From NCBI RefSeq assembly GCF_003576645.1, contig NC_044929.1, positions 5,765,924 through 5,829,923 of the forward strand: 64,000 bases of DNA, given 5' to 3'. The position numbers were made by a program, and so were the translations under genes. Positions 10,614 to 31,544 of this stretch are shown here, piece by piece; the stretch's first letter is position 1; every line of letters begins with the position of its first letter. The notes beneath the pieces are model-generated. The model saw only the letters and a program-made list of their open reading frames with translations. It was not told where the DNA came from and did not search any database. The stretch is from Ipomoea triloba. Taxonomy: Eukaryota > Streptophyta > Magnoliopsida > Solanales > Convolvulaceae.

Positions 10614-12373
10614 ATGGTGGACTATTTGTCAATGCTGCCTGATGAGCTCATTTATGAGGTTCTTTCCCGTCTTCCGATGAAGGATATAGTCCGTACTTCT
10701 ATTCTTTCAAAGCACTGGCATGACATTTGGCTCTCTTACCCCAATTTTGAACTTCATTTTGATTTTTGCATGTGTGATGGGCACTTCATGACTCGTAATG
10801 GGTATAGATTCTTGAATTTTATTGAAAATTGCGTTGATCAATGCCTGTCTAGGAAGGAATCCATTGAAAATTTCAGTCTTAGTATCTGTTTTCCTGACAT
10901 TCAAAGATTGACAGCAAAACTCAACGGTTGGTTAGATTTTGCTACTGAAAGGAATGTTTCCAAGCTTACGCTTAGGTTTGGTCGATCGTTTGACTTTATC
11001 CCCCATTCTCAAGTTTTATATTCCATTCCTGAAGAGGTGCTAAATGCCAAAACACTTGTGGTGTTGGATTTATATCGGTGTAATTTGGAGGAAGGCAACG
11101 TTAATCTACCATGTTTAGCAAAGCTTTCTCTTAATAAATGCTTATTTGCGGATGAAAGTTTGATGCAAGATATTGTGAATGCTTGCCCTGCTGTTGAGCA
11201 AATATCAATTGTAAGATGCATTGGTGTGGGGCATTTTCTCAATATTTCTTGCAAACCTCACTTAAAGAGCTTTAAAGTTGACCAGTGCAAGGAGTTTCAA
11301 AAAATTGGAATTGATGCACCAAGTCTTCATCAACTTTCGTATAGCAGTTCAAACAAAACATGTGCTATTCACATGTCTACTTGGTCCACTGTGAAACAAC
11401 TGGAATTGGGTCGTGGCATGATTTCGCAGTTGGAATATTTTCTGCCTAAATTCCAGTGTCTTGAAGAATTGAGGTTAAGCAATGGACAAGCAAAAAAGTT
11501 GGTGAAGATTTCAAGTTCAACTCTTAAGAGATTGGTTTTACAATTTGTCCGCACCTTCCCCAAATCAAAAATTGAAGCACCAAATTTGCAGACTTTAGAG
11601 TTTTCCCCAGCTAAATTGAGTTCTAAGTTCAAGTTTGCCTCCTGGAATGTTCCGAAATTGGAAAATATTGACATGATATTTTCAGTTCGATACTTTAACA
11701 AAGCTTATAAGGCAGGACTTGGTCAATTTCTTATGAAATTGCCTAGCTATGGCGATCTGAAAATGGTCATGTCTGACTATGAGGTTAGTAACTCCCATTT
11801 TCTTGCTTAGATCATTTCTTAATCATGTTGCACTCTAATTTGCATTTTGTTATTTGTGCAGGATTTTGTGATGATTGAGAAATTGCATGCTGTGTCCTTC
11901 AGTTCTCTCCGGAATATGGTTAATAGATCAGATGCAAAAAACATTCTTATCTCATCGGGGGAAACAAGACTGGCTCAGATGCTTGGGGATATCTCATCGG
12001 GGGAAACAAGACTGGCTCAGATGCTTGGGGATCAGGAAATCAAAGGTGCCACCACAATATACTTGGCCTGTTCTTCTCCGGAGGCTGCTGAGGTATTCCT
12101 TTTTCAACCTACACAAACAATATGCAAATATTTCTTTTAAGTTTGGTTTATAATGCTGTAATTTTGTTTAAACTAATACAGGCCTTCTGTAAAGAAATTG
12201 AGTATCACCCAATTATTAAGGACAGCTATCAGCTTCTGCAGATGGTATCTCCCGAAGTGTTAGAAATTAAAATGACCTCTGCATTGAGAAGAAGGCTGTG
12301 TAGAGCTTTCAAACATCATGCCGGACTGATCTTGCACAGGAAGAAGGTGGAAGATACATCATGTTTTACTTAA
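10614..12373 (+). CDS. F-box/LRR-repeat protein, complete, three exons
   Basis: Exons 10614-11783, 11862-12092 and 12182-12373 join in phase 0 with GT-AG introns of 78 and 89 bp to give 530 residues. The N-terminus (LPDELIYEVLSRLP, then SILSKHWHDIW) is a typical F-box, which binds SKP1 and makes the protein a substrate receptor of an SCF ubiquitin ligase. Residues of about 90-400 hold irregular leucine-rich repeats such as LVVLDLYRCNLEEGNVNLPC and LKSFKVDQC, the presumed substrate-binding part. The C-terminal 60 residues are basic and helical-looking. Exon 2 has an in-frame 42-bp tandem duplication (ISSGETRLAQMLGD twice) that the inverted copy at 49 kb lacks. The ATG chosen is the first after the leader splice acceptor and immediately precedes the F-box. 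The target is unknown. Confidence is high for the gene and low for the role. Confidence 0.9.
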
Positions 12374-13067
12374 GACTGGACATAATATGCCACCCCTATC
12401 CCTAGAATAGATGTTTGCCAGCATTTGTTTACTTTTGTAGACTGCAGTGATTCCTTCTCCAAATTAAAGAAACATTTATATCTTTTAGGGAAAAGTCAGT
12501 TTTAGTTTCTCAATTATACTTTCGGAATTGATTACCTTATGGTATGCTGTTGGACTGTATTTGAAATTTTACTTGGTTCTTTTAATGTGTTTTGCTGACT
12601 TAACTCTCATTGGCATGTGTATTCTTTTGCGGAATTGCTTTAGTCATGCAATGGCATGCCACCTTTCTTTTTTGTTGTGTCTGGGTATGGATGCTGCTGC
12701 ATTGAATTGGCTTTTTATTCTTTCTACTATTTTTCAGTAAGAATATGGTATCTTGGATAGCTTTTCTATTACATTGTTATTCTCAGACATGATCATACAT
12801 AGAGTGGTGTAACATTTCAGGGAGTGCATCTAGTTTCACAAATAATAGTATGTGTTGCAAATTCTAGTCGCAGTGTTCATTTTCAAGATGTTTTAGGCTA
12901 TTGATAACTTTCTGCCTAATTTAATATCATGAATGCTACCTTTTGTAGAGAGGGATCAAATGAAATCTAGTCCATGGGTGAATGCATTCATACATAGGGA
13001 ATATTTTTTTGATTTGCAAAGTGAATATGAATAACAATGTGTTAGACATTATACATTGTGTTTTTCT

Positions 13068-13669
13068 ACCTAGAAGAAATTTTGCAGTGTTTGATGACTA
13101 TTTAATTTCTAATGGGAGCTCACGTTTTGATACTTAATGACTAGAAATCCTAACTATAAATAAATTAGTTTAATTGAAATATGTTAACTATAAATATATT
13201 CGTGTATCGTTTTGGGATTACACTAGTTTGATATAACATAATGACATTTAAAAAATGCAACCCTTTAAATTGCCCTTAAAATGTTTTCAAACATTATATA
13301 ATTTTGTTTTTTTTGAAGATAACATTAGATATACTTTTTTGTACTCTTTCCAACACCACCATAAAGAAAGTATTCATCACGAGTATTTTCAATGTGAATT
13401 AGTAGTAAAGTAATGTTTCACATATTTTCTAAATTCTCATTCCAATCTTCTTCTCTTGATGTGGTATAATCTAATTAAGCACTCAATAAATAAAAAGAGT
13501 TTATATTGTCATGTCAAGAGAAAGAGATTAAATAAAAAAAAATTGAAGAAAAAACTAACATTATATTATTTTTAATGATAATATACGTTAAATATTATTA
13601 CTCAAAAAAAAAATCAAGTTGAGACATCTCCGGTCTCGAGACTAGTAGTCTGGTTACAAGTGTTTTTCT
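13068..13669. mobile_element. 592-bp insertion flanked by a 10-bp direct repeat
   Basis: Compared with the inverted copy, this segment is an insertion. GTGTTTTTCT occurs at 13058-13067 and again at 13660-13669, but only once in the copy (near 48160), as a target-site duplication would leave. The inserted sequence has no clear terminal inverted repeats and no poly-A tail, so its class is unknown. Confidence 0.7.
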
Positions 13670-13999
13670 CTTTGTATACAATGGTATATAAATTGTGAAT
13701 CGAGGTAGATGAGTAATCAACTAATCATTAACAACTAAATATAACATGGGTGTGGTTGACTGGAAGTGACTAATGCATTTTTAACCAAAGGTCAAAGGTT
13801 CAAGATGGTGGAAATCTTGGACTACTACACCTAAAAAAGAATAACTACTAAATTCAGCGAGGGGATGAAATGTAATACTACTTTTGTTGTAATTCTTTGG
13901 CTATATATTTAGTTGTCATTATCCTACTTAAAATTAATTGGTGATAAGTAGGTGGACATTAATCATTTAACTGCATCTCTTCATGATAAGCTACAACGC

Positions 14000-14092
14000 C
14001 ACGTCTCGACAGATCGAGTAGCGATTGAACTTTGCCAACCCGACCGTCTCGATGGATCGAGTAGCGATTGAACTCTGCCAACCCGACCGACG
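14000..14092. repeat. Tandem repeat of about 44 bp, two units
   Basis: Two units contain CGTCTCGA(C/T)(A/G)GATCGAGTAG, GCGATTGAACT and TGCCAACCCGACCG. The same pair is present in the inverted copy at 47735-47825. Confidence 0.8.
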
Positions 14093-14357
14093 CCCAACAA
14101 TTTAATTTAGTGTTAGTGAATGAAATTTATATATTTAAGAGTTATCCTTAAATTCATAATACATACAAGAACTTATGAAATATATATACAAAGTATTAAA
14201 AAATGGTCCATTTATTTTTGTATTGCATCTCTCCCACTTAATATATCTTACACAATAACAAGACATAACATAGTCAAGATTTAAAAATATATTAGGACTT
14301 CTATTAAATACAAGATAGTCAGATTTCAAAATTATAAGAATTTTTTTAATAAAATGG

Positions 14358-14678
14358 GTATATATATAGGTTCCGGATCATGCGAGAACCTATTATTAGG
14401 TGAGGACCCTGTGGACAAATCCAGATCATCTATTTGAAGTGATCTAACAACTATGAATGCAACTGCACAACAAAGTGGGAGGGGCGCACAACAATCACAC
14501 TATGAATGCATAACAAATTGAGACTGATGCACAGCAAACTAAGCACGAATGCACAACAAACTGAGCGCCAAAAATTAAATTTATTGTACAAAATTAATCA
14601 CAATTATTGAATTATTTAAATCAAAGGATCAGATAAGTCAACATGGTCTTCACCTATCTATAGGTCCTCATTTGATCC

Positions 14679-14690
<12 letters not shown>
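14358..14690. mobile_element. MITE-like element inserted in a TA repeat
   Basis: The left end reads AGGTTCCGGATCATGCGAGAAC. The right end, reversed, reads AAGGATCAAATGAGGACC; the two share GGATCA..(T/C)GAG.ACCTAT as imperfect terminal inverted repeats. The element is about 310 bp, lies in TATATA tracts and has no coding capacity. The other copy is at about 47141-47465 inside the inverted duplication. Confidence 0.55.
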
Positions 14691-14718
<28 letters not shown>

Positions 14719-14893
14719 TTAACGAATTTGTAATGAATTGATTTGTTATGTATTTTAATTACGCATATTATAATAAAACTTAATTTGATTGATTTCAAAT
14801 TTCAAAGCTATTTTTTTTTTTTTTGGTCTAGGATGGGCGGAAAATTAAAATGCATACCAAATCAATTTATTAGCCCCCAATATAGTACCAAAT

Positions 14894-15790
14894 TTAGTTT
14901 GACTTAACAAAATTTAAAGCAGTGTTGTGTCACTTTACAATTAGTTACAATAATTTTATTTTACAAAATTTAACAATATAATAATTTCTAAATATTAATT
15001 CAAAGAATCTATAAATACTTAATTCGGGGGAGTTTTGAATCGTGCTAATCCATTTTCCTATAGTGTTATTTTACATTGTAAGTAATAACTCAAAATATTC
15101 ATTACGACTCTCACTTTTTAGCAATACTTTTTTCTTTCTGAAATTTGTTTGAGTGATGACTATGAGTCCAAATGCTTTATTTATTTATTTGGCTAGGAGC
15201 GTAGAATCAAAGAGCAACATTGCAAATATCATTTTACAAATATTGGTAGTTATTCATTTCTCATAGACAAAAGATCGTTATGCACATTAATATTTCATGA
15301 AGATATTTTTAGATGTTCTGTTATCAATTTTCTAATGAAGGTTAGAAGTAGTTGTATTTGATTAACAATATAAGAACCTGCAACTATCTTTTAGGTATAT
15401 TATCAGAATTGTTATAAAAGTGCATAACTAATAACACACATATTGCAAAGGTATTTTGCCCAAAATAAGTAAGTACAGATTATAGATATTTTTGTGTATG
15501 ACAATGTCTTTTTTTAGTATTAAAGGTAGCAAAGAAATATTACAATTAACATTAGTTCATTTATGAGCTTTCATGCATATATTTTTCTATATTATGTAAC
15601 TAGTAATAATATGTAATTTACCATTATAATTTTTATCATGTATTCATTGAATTCATTGTCATGTAACTTTATATTATTATTCTGACAGTAATAATTATTA
15701 TGTATATCTATATTTAATTTACTGTCATGCAACTTTATATTATTATCCTCATAATAATTATTATCATCCACTAAAATTGAATTCATTTCT
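14894..15790. other. Gene-free AT-rich stretch
   Basis: No gene was seen. From 15600 to 15780 there is a two-unit imperfect repeat of about 70 bp containing GTCATG(T/C)AACTTTATATTATTAT and ATAATTATTAT. Confidence 0.5.
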
Positions 15791-15797
15791 ATAAGGC

Positions 15798-16390
15798 ATG
15801 ATGGTGAATATTACCCTAACATACATTTTACTTTGGGTATTACAAGCCGGTCGGTCCCAAGCGAATTGGCCCGTTAGGGCCAATCCAATCACACTCGGTC
15901 TATATCTCAACCTTACCTACGGTAATGCGCTTCCCAGTCATCCTGAACTGAACGACCTGAACGCATTACCGAGGCTGAGGCTAATAGGCAACTGGCCGCC
16001 CATCTTCCTTTCCGACCTACCATGGTCGAGACTGGTCTCCGATCACATACACTTGGGAGTTGTTACTCCTGTTATCAACCTAGTACGGACAAGAAGTCAG
16101 GAATCCAGCACGATTCCCAATCACTCCCCTTGCATGCATGCCACGTGCCAAACATGCCAGAACTTCGGTATTTGTCCCTTGGAATTAGCTTATAAATACC
16201 ACATTAATTACTAGTGATTGGGACTTTTGGCGAATTTCGATCATCTACCACATCCTAGCTCGAGAGCCTCTTGACTTCAACACATAATACCGAGCTCATT
16301 CCTTAAGCTAACAAGAAAACTAACAAAGGACCCGTAACCGGTCCGGTCCAACAAGCTCGTATTTGTAGTTGACAGTATTCCCAACATCAA
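15798..16390 (+). mobile_element. GC-richer block, possibly a solo LTR fragment
   Basis: The block rises abruptly in GC content and includes a 138-codon open frame (15798-16214) with no protein family I recognise. It contains a TATA-like TTATAAATACC (about 16190) followed by 180 bp of non-coding sequence, the layout of a retrotransposon LTR promoter. I could not find TG...CA ends or a second copy. A second GC-rich fragment lies at about 16740-16870. Confidence 0.3.
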
Positions 16391-16429
16391 GGCAGTATTT
16401 CTTTTTTCAATTCAAAATTTTTTAAATTT

Positions 16430-16580
16430 GAAATAATTTAGATGCTCTATACAAAATAATACTAAAATATTTAATTAATAATATGATATTTAATGGTAAA
16501 GATGCTCTATACACAAAAGTTATAATATTTACATATTTAATTAATAATATAATAATTTAACGGTAATAATATTTAATCTA
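16430..16580. repeat. Tandem repeat around GATGCTCTATACA
   Basis: GATGCTCTATACA(A/C)A followed by AATATTTAATTAATAATAT occurs twice (about 16440 and 16500). 16870-17400 between here and PRMT6 has no other feature I can support. Confidence 0.5.
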
Positions 16581-17423
16581 AAACTTTGTTCCCAATCTTC
16601 ACCATTGTCACTAGTGGAGCTGTCCATGCGGACAATATTTAATCTAATGCTTGGTCTCCTTTTTGGCGGCATTATATAATACAACCTGCACTCCGTAATA
16701 GCAACCTGCATTATCTTAGCAACCTGTTTATAACCACCTACCACTCGGAATACCACTCAGCCTCGGACCGTCCAGTCGCCCTATGGTAGACCGACCGGCC
16801 ACCTACGAGCGCTCTTCCACTTATTCACAAAACATACGTATTCGTTGTGTAGTCGTAACCCTCGGTTCCATTTACGCTATCAATTTCAAATGTAATTTCT
16901 TTGGTCTTATTTAGCAATAATCAACAACCAGCAAATAGATTTTAATTAAGTTTACATTTCAAATAATAGACACCTCCTCGTATAAAGTGTGTTTAGAGAC
17001 AACAAAAAGTTTCACATCTAAATTATCTATTATTCCGTACTTTACAACACCAAATAATTTACGTAGAAAAATTTACGTAGCCGATCAACATGGGTGTTTC
17101 TTCCACCAAGTACAACCCAAATTTTTTTGCAAATTATACGAGGCACAATGAAAACATTACAAACTCAACATTTTGATCGACTTTAGAATTTTTATAATTT
17201 ACCTAAATAATACTCCGTAATAATAATAAAAAAGTTGTGGGAATCTTGAAATTTCATTTTCTACATAAATTTTTAATAAAATTTGAGTTTGGCACCGGTT
17301 TTGAATCAAGTTCGAACCTAAGTGCGGCTGAGCTAAAGGACAGTACAAATTCGCTGCCTTGCTTCAGTTTTGGTAGTTTAGCGGTAGTAGACTAAGAATA
17401 GTAGCGGTTGAGGAGGAAAGCAA

Positions 17424-26420
<8,997 letters not shown>

Positions 26421-26776
26421 GTGCCAACCTAGGGTTTGTACTCGCAGATCTGTGCAAAATGTTTCTGCTGATTCTGCTCATGGATTATAGAGACCTTTTA
26501 TAGCATCGGAGGAATGGATAAACAGCATTTTCATCGTTAGTTGGCAGTTTTTTCCCTTCAATGTCGGAACTGTAAGCTGTTAACAGTAAGTGTATTATTG
26601 TGTTGCGAGAATTTGTACTTTTGTTGAATATACTCAGGGTAGACGTAGGATTCTAATGAAATAAGTATTCACTATATATTGGCTTCTTTTGGTAATTATT
26701 ACTTCGTATTTGAGTTAATATCAGCTGGAATTCATGGACTATTCTAATTTCTTTAAAAATGTTGATTTAATTTTTA

Positions 26777-27677
26777 GGAAAATTGCATTTTTGGTCCCTG
26801 AGCTATACCCAAAGTAACGACTCAGTCGCTGAGTTATGGCCGTATCCGAATTTAGTCACTCAGTTATGAATGAAATGGCATGAAATGACGCATTTGGTCC
26901 CTAACCGTTAAATTTGACGGATAATTTAAAAAATATTTAAAATTTGAAGGGTAAAATAGGAAATTCATATTTTTTTTTATTATATTGAAATTACTTTTAC
27001 GACATTATTTTTTCACTTCTTAGCCTCTTATTTCAATGTTCAATTCTAAAACTATTTTTATAACTTTAGTATGACTTGTTAAGAACTTGGGTCTTGCATA
27101 ACAAACTTAAAATTTAGCACAAACAAAGAAACATTTAAAAATTGTCTTTAGGCGTGTGAAACACACTATTCTAACAACAATCAAACTAGAACTTTTGAGA
27201 TTTTTAGTATGTCAAATAATATTTTGAGATACTAAAAATCTCAAAAGTTCTGGTTTGATTGCATTTGTTGTTTAGTTTGTCAAATAATTATTTTTTATAT
27301 ACTAAAAATTTCAAATGAATTTCTCATAAAAGCAACTTGAGAAATTTGACATCATGTTATACGAGAGCTAGGTTCCTAACAAGTTATACTAAAGTTATAA
27401 AAATACTTTTAGAATTGAAGAACATTGAAATAAGAGGCTAAGAAGTGAAAAATAATGTTGTGAAAGTGATTTTGAAATAATAAAAAGAATAAAATGTAAA
27501 TTTTCTATTTTACCCCTTAAATTTTAAATATTTTTGAAATTTTTCGTCAAATTTAATGGTCCGGGACCAAATGCACCAATTCGTTCATAACTGAGGGACT
27601 AAACTCGGATACGGTCATAACTCAGGGACTGAATCATTACTTTGGGTATGGCTAAGAGACCAAAGATGCCATTTTCC
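26777..27677. mobile_element. 901-bp fold-back (whole-element inverted repeat) transposon
   Basis: The left end GGAAAATTGCATTTTTGGTC pairs with the right end ...GACCAAAGATGCCATTTTCC. Pairing continues almost to the centre, where AGATTTTTAGTATGTCAAATA faces its complement near 27190/27250. There is no coding sequence. I did not find a convincing target-site duplication, so the superfamily is open (Mutator-like is the best guess). It starts about 100 bp beyond the probable PRMT6 polyadenylation region. Confidence 0.75.
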
Positions 27678-28127
27678 TTTAACCAAAGATGTCATTTTCC
27701 CTTTGCTCGATTTAGTCCTTTAACTAACTACCAAAACGTTACTTTTTTTGTTAGTTTTCCGTCAAACTGAAGGGTGAAGATGTCATTTCCTTCAATTTTG
27801 CCGGATCATTACCCGGCCGGACATGCTATTTTGAATTGGATTCCAAAATGTTGTGAAAAAAAAAACCGGGCAAAACAAACAAACACGGGTGTTGATGTGG
27901 TAAAAAGCTAACACTCCTCTTCATGAGTGTTACCTTTTAATATTTTTTTACTCAGGCAATCATTAGCTTTAAATGATTAGTAAAAAAGAGATAATGATTA
28001 GTGTAATTATTGAGCATAAATATAATATAAACATATAAATGTGTAGTCCAACTATCAGCTTAGGCTTTTAGTTGGATGGAGCACATGATTCAATTTGGTA
28101 TCAGAACCATGCAAAATGTTATGGGTT

Positions 28128-28309
28128 CGAACCTCTGGTCCACGTGTTGCTTGGAGCCTATCAAAGTCAATCGGCCCGCACCGGTAAAAAATTATTTGGA
28201 TTGATAGTAATAAAATTTCGAACCTCTGGTCCACGTGTTGCTTGGAGCCTATCAAAGTCAATCGGCCCGCACCGGTAAAAAATTATTTGGATTGATAGTA
28301 ATAAAATTA
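28128..28309. repeat. 91-bp tandem duplication
   Basis: Units 28128-28218 and 28219-28309 appear near identical, starting CGAACCTCTGGTCCACGTGT and ending GATAGTAATAAAATT. The first is preceded by TTGGTATCAGAACCATG and GGGTTCGAACC, which resemble initiator-tRNA complementary and B-box motifs. This sequence could be a small tRNA-related repeat. Confidence 0.8.
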
Positions 28310-28506
28310 TTATTTTGTCATACTTGTGTAATAATTATTATTGTAAGTTAAAGATAAGATAGTAACGCTAAAACTTGTACGATAAATTCCGGTTTTAAAT
28401 TACTACAATTCAACATATTTAATATACATTTGTAAAATAAAATAAAGCACCGGTGTCATCCAAAAATTTAGTGGTGTTCCCTGCAAGTTAAGTTAATGAA
28501 GTCTTG

Positions 28507-30910
28507 TTAAAAACAATAAATTGAATGGCAATATAAATTAGGGAAATTGCATATATGTTTGTACTTGGGGTGGTAATGTCGCGAACCAGTTCCACATAAT
28601 GTCGGGCGGCCGCGCCTCGTTGATTGCCGTCGTTGTTGTTGTTGAACCGGCTGAGGGAGAAACTCATCCATTGTCGGTAATTGCAATTGCCTACCACCTT
28701 GATCGGATGACTCTCCCCTGTGAAAGTCTTGTATTGGGTGACTCGAAGGCATATTGTTGTATATAGGACGAGGTTCATAATTATGCATGTGAGGTTGGGG
28801 TTGTTGATAAGATGACTCAGGTTGGGTGGGGTCGTACACTGCACTCGCTGGGGTCGTATAATTTGGATATTGAAATGAAGATGGAGCGAATGAAACAATC
28901 TCATATGATGAGTACTCCCCAAACTGGGTAGTAATAGGGGTACCATACGAACTACTAGTAGAATGGGTACCATACAAACTAGTAGAAGGGCCCGTCTCAT
29001 CCTCGTCAAAAGAGGAATTCATCGTAACGGGCAACAGATTGTCCCTCCTATCACAGTCATCCATACCCTCATCCTCATCATCTTCCTCTTCATTAGCTTG
29101 ATCGGCCCATGTATTTCCCTCAGCCTGGACGCCTTGATGCATAACACGGCCACGCCCACGCCTACTGCCTTGTCCCGCACGCCCCCGCCGATGCTCCCTA
29201 TTGCGACGAAGACCCTGAATCGGTTCGTCTGGGTCAGGTGCATTGTCAAGCATCTCATCAGTGACGTACTCTAAATATGCATACGGGGTCGATTGTAACA
29301 AGTTGAAAGCCTGTCCGGTCATGTTCACAACGGTTTCATTATTTTCACCTTCATCAATTGAGCGCCTCCCGGTAAGACCCAGGCCCCACACCCCATATAT
29401 CTACGCCACAAAAAAATATATAACACACCAAAATCGTAACATAATAATCTTAAACGCATGAATATTTAAAAACAACACATACTAACCACTTCAGTATAAG
29501 CGGCGGACAGTGACTGATAACCCTCACGTACAACATGGGCAGGATTACCAATGATGCGGCGCCCACACTGGTGGTACCACCTCAGGTAGGCATAGCTTAC
29601 ACTATGTTGACCCTGGGGCACTTACATTTGGACGACACGGTTCGGTGCATCAATGTAGACTTGCACATAATCCATATGTTTTTCTAGCCAATTTGAAATA
29701 TATCTCCCTGATCGTCCGTCCAAATCGTGCAAGTCCTTACGGAATTGCACTGGATGAGGTACGTCTTGAAATCCATGAAATTGTCTGCAGAAGCGGTCAG
29801 GGAAATGATATTCAACGATATAATAAAATATGAGTGGTACTTCTGCAGTCCATATTTCTTCACCCGCCTTGCAATAGTCGGGCAAAATTGCCATAACTTC
29901 GTCGTACGGAGTGAACACAAACTGCAAAAAAAACATAATATATATGTTACAATTTTATAATGATATTTGTTATGTAATCTAAAATCGTAATATAATGTCA
30001 TAGTATAAATTAAACGCTATAGAAACTTACGTTGCGTTCGTACGTACGATCTAGTTGGTCTCGATATGCTCGGACAACGTGTGCGGTCACATTGGAACAA
30101 CCATGTGAACAAACCCACCTATAGTTGCAAATACAAACTTAAGTTAAGGAAACACTAGATTATCAAATATAAATCGATTAACGTATTTAATACAACTAAC
30201 CTCGCGCCGAGCGGCAAATCACCCAACGACTCCACAGGTAAAACACCTTGTGGCCTAACCATGGGCAACCGCTCCCATGCCCATAACTGCAACAGAACCA
30301 TGCAGCTGCATACTGTTGCAGTGTTGTAGTTAGAACCTCGGCATAGCGCTCTGTACAAATACGCTAATACTGCCGAACCACAACTATACTGACCGCACTC
30401 TTCAAAATTATTTATGATATGTAAGAAAGAACACTTCACATCTCTTTTTGTTGTCTCGGAGAAAAAAAATCCTCCTAATAAATGAAAAATTAACCGCCGC
30501 GTTGCGAATTCAACCTCTAAATCTGTGCTCTCAACGGTTAATTCTCCAACTTCAGGTAAAGCACTAGACAAAATTTTATTTTCTCTAATTGAAGCTAAAG
30601 GTGGAGTAAAACCTAAAAGTTGAGTACATTGGCCCTGCCAATATTGTGGGTCAGCCCGGTCGTGTAGTGCGATTACAGGAAAACCTGTAACCCTCAAACC
30701 AAATAACACTTCAATGTCTTGAAGTGTTATGCCCACCTCGCCGAAGGGCATATGAAATGCATGGACCTCAGGACGCCACCGCTCTAAAAGAGCTGAAATA
30801 AGTCCATGGTCTACTTGCATTGATGCAATTGTAGAAACACCACAAAAGCCCGCCTGTCGCAAGTGTTGTATCATTCTGGGATCACGGGCATGTCTGTTTC
30901 GTGCACTCAT
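28507..30910 (-). pseudogene. Plant mobile domain (PMD, aminotransferase-like) gene with a premature stop
   Basis: Exons on the - strand: 30910-30201, 30118-30031, 29921-29487 and 29400-28507. They join in frame with GT-AG borders to about 700 codons. The first two exons give the PMD: RHARDPRMIQHLRQAGF, then HAFHMPFGEVGITLQDIEVL and LFGLRVTG, then HLLGGFFF and GARWV...YRDQLDR. This domain is found in MAIL1/MAIN-like plant proteins and is spread by transposons; the chromosomal members act in silencing and genome stability. Exon 3 (FTPYDEVMAILPD...RFCRQFH) is interrupted by an in-frame TAA at 29622-29624. The downstream frame stays open (VPQGQHSVSYAYLRWYHQ) to a good donor. Exon 4 is acidic, then Arg/Gly-rich and Pro/Gln/Tyr-rich. 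The start chosen is the ATG just before SARNRH. The gene lies inside the long-TIR element and probably moves with it. Confidence 0.8.
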
Positions 30911-30954
30911 ATCATAACGAGCATATTGAACGACAGCATCATAATCCACATCGG

Positions 30955-31245
30955 GGATATGCTAATGTCTTAGACGGACGACCGCTTCAAATTATAGTCG
31001 GGGATAGAAAGCTACGTCTCTACTTCGATAAAACATTCTACATTGAACAGTGGGAGCAAATAACTAATCATTTTGAGATTAAGCTGGATGATGAGGTTGT
31101 ATGCTTCAATATAAATGACAACGTCATGCTCATGCTAGTTATTGGTAAATGTTATGTTGAGAATATTTATCCGTGGTCAGTTACGTACACTATTAATGAC
31201 AATGTGTACGGCGAATTTGAACGATTAAATTGGCTTAGTGAATAA
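30955..31245 (+). CDS. Short B3-like reading frame, head-to-head with the PMD gene
   Basis: A frame of about 95 codons contains LQIIVGDRKLRLYFDKTFYI, then W.QITNHF.IKLDDEVVCFN and LMLVI. The spacing of W, hydrophobic residues and the D-E-V-V-C-F strand resembles the second half of a plant B3 DNA-binding domain. The match is weak and by eye only. No good ATG starts at its left edge and no upstream half is visible, so it may be an exon fragment captured by the transposon. It begins only about 45 bp from the PMD start, on the opposite strand. Confidence 0.3.
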   Translation, partial: GYANVLDGRPLQIIVGDRKLRLYFDKTFYIEQWEQITNHFEIKLDDEVVCFNINDNVMLMLVIGKCYVENIYPWSVTYTINDNVYGEFERLNWLSE

Positions 31246-31544
31246 TACATATTATCTTTCTTTTAAACTTGTTACTATTGTCTCATCGTTACTAAAAACC
31301 ACTTATTAAATATTATTATGTTATATAATTACAAATTCTTAATATAACTAATAATTAATCATTACTAACAAATCATCAATTAATTATTGCGTTACTATCT
31401 TATTTTTAACTCACAATAATAATTATTTCACAATTATAGGTGAAAAATTGAGTACAAAATTTTACTCAAAATTTTATTAGTGCCGCGGTGTTAGCTTTTT
31501 TGATTATTTTAATTTTTTTTTGAATGAATTTTTTTTTTTAAAAC

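Larger units (their letters stand above)
11660..14893 (+). repeat. Arm 1 of a large inverted segmental duplication
   Basis: This 3.2-kb segment, from the last 124 bp of F-box exon 1 through the gene's 3' flank, recurs in reverse orientation at 46903-49520 with only occasional substitutions. The main length difference is a 602-bp block present only here (13068-13669). Confidence 0.9.

Noticed and set aside
15798..16214. 138-codon protein gene
   Set aside because: No family match, no splice context, and the block looks like LTR sequence.
28080..28140. Functional retrotransposon primer-binding site (TTGGTATCAGAACCATG)
   Set aside because: No LTR end precedes it and no gag follows; it is part of a short tandem repeat.
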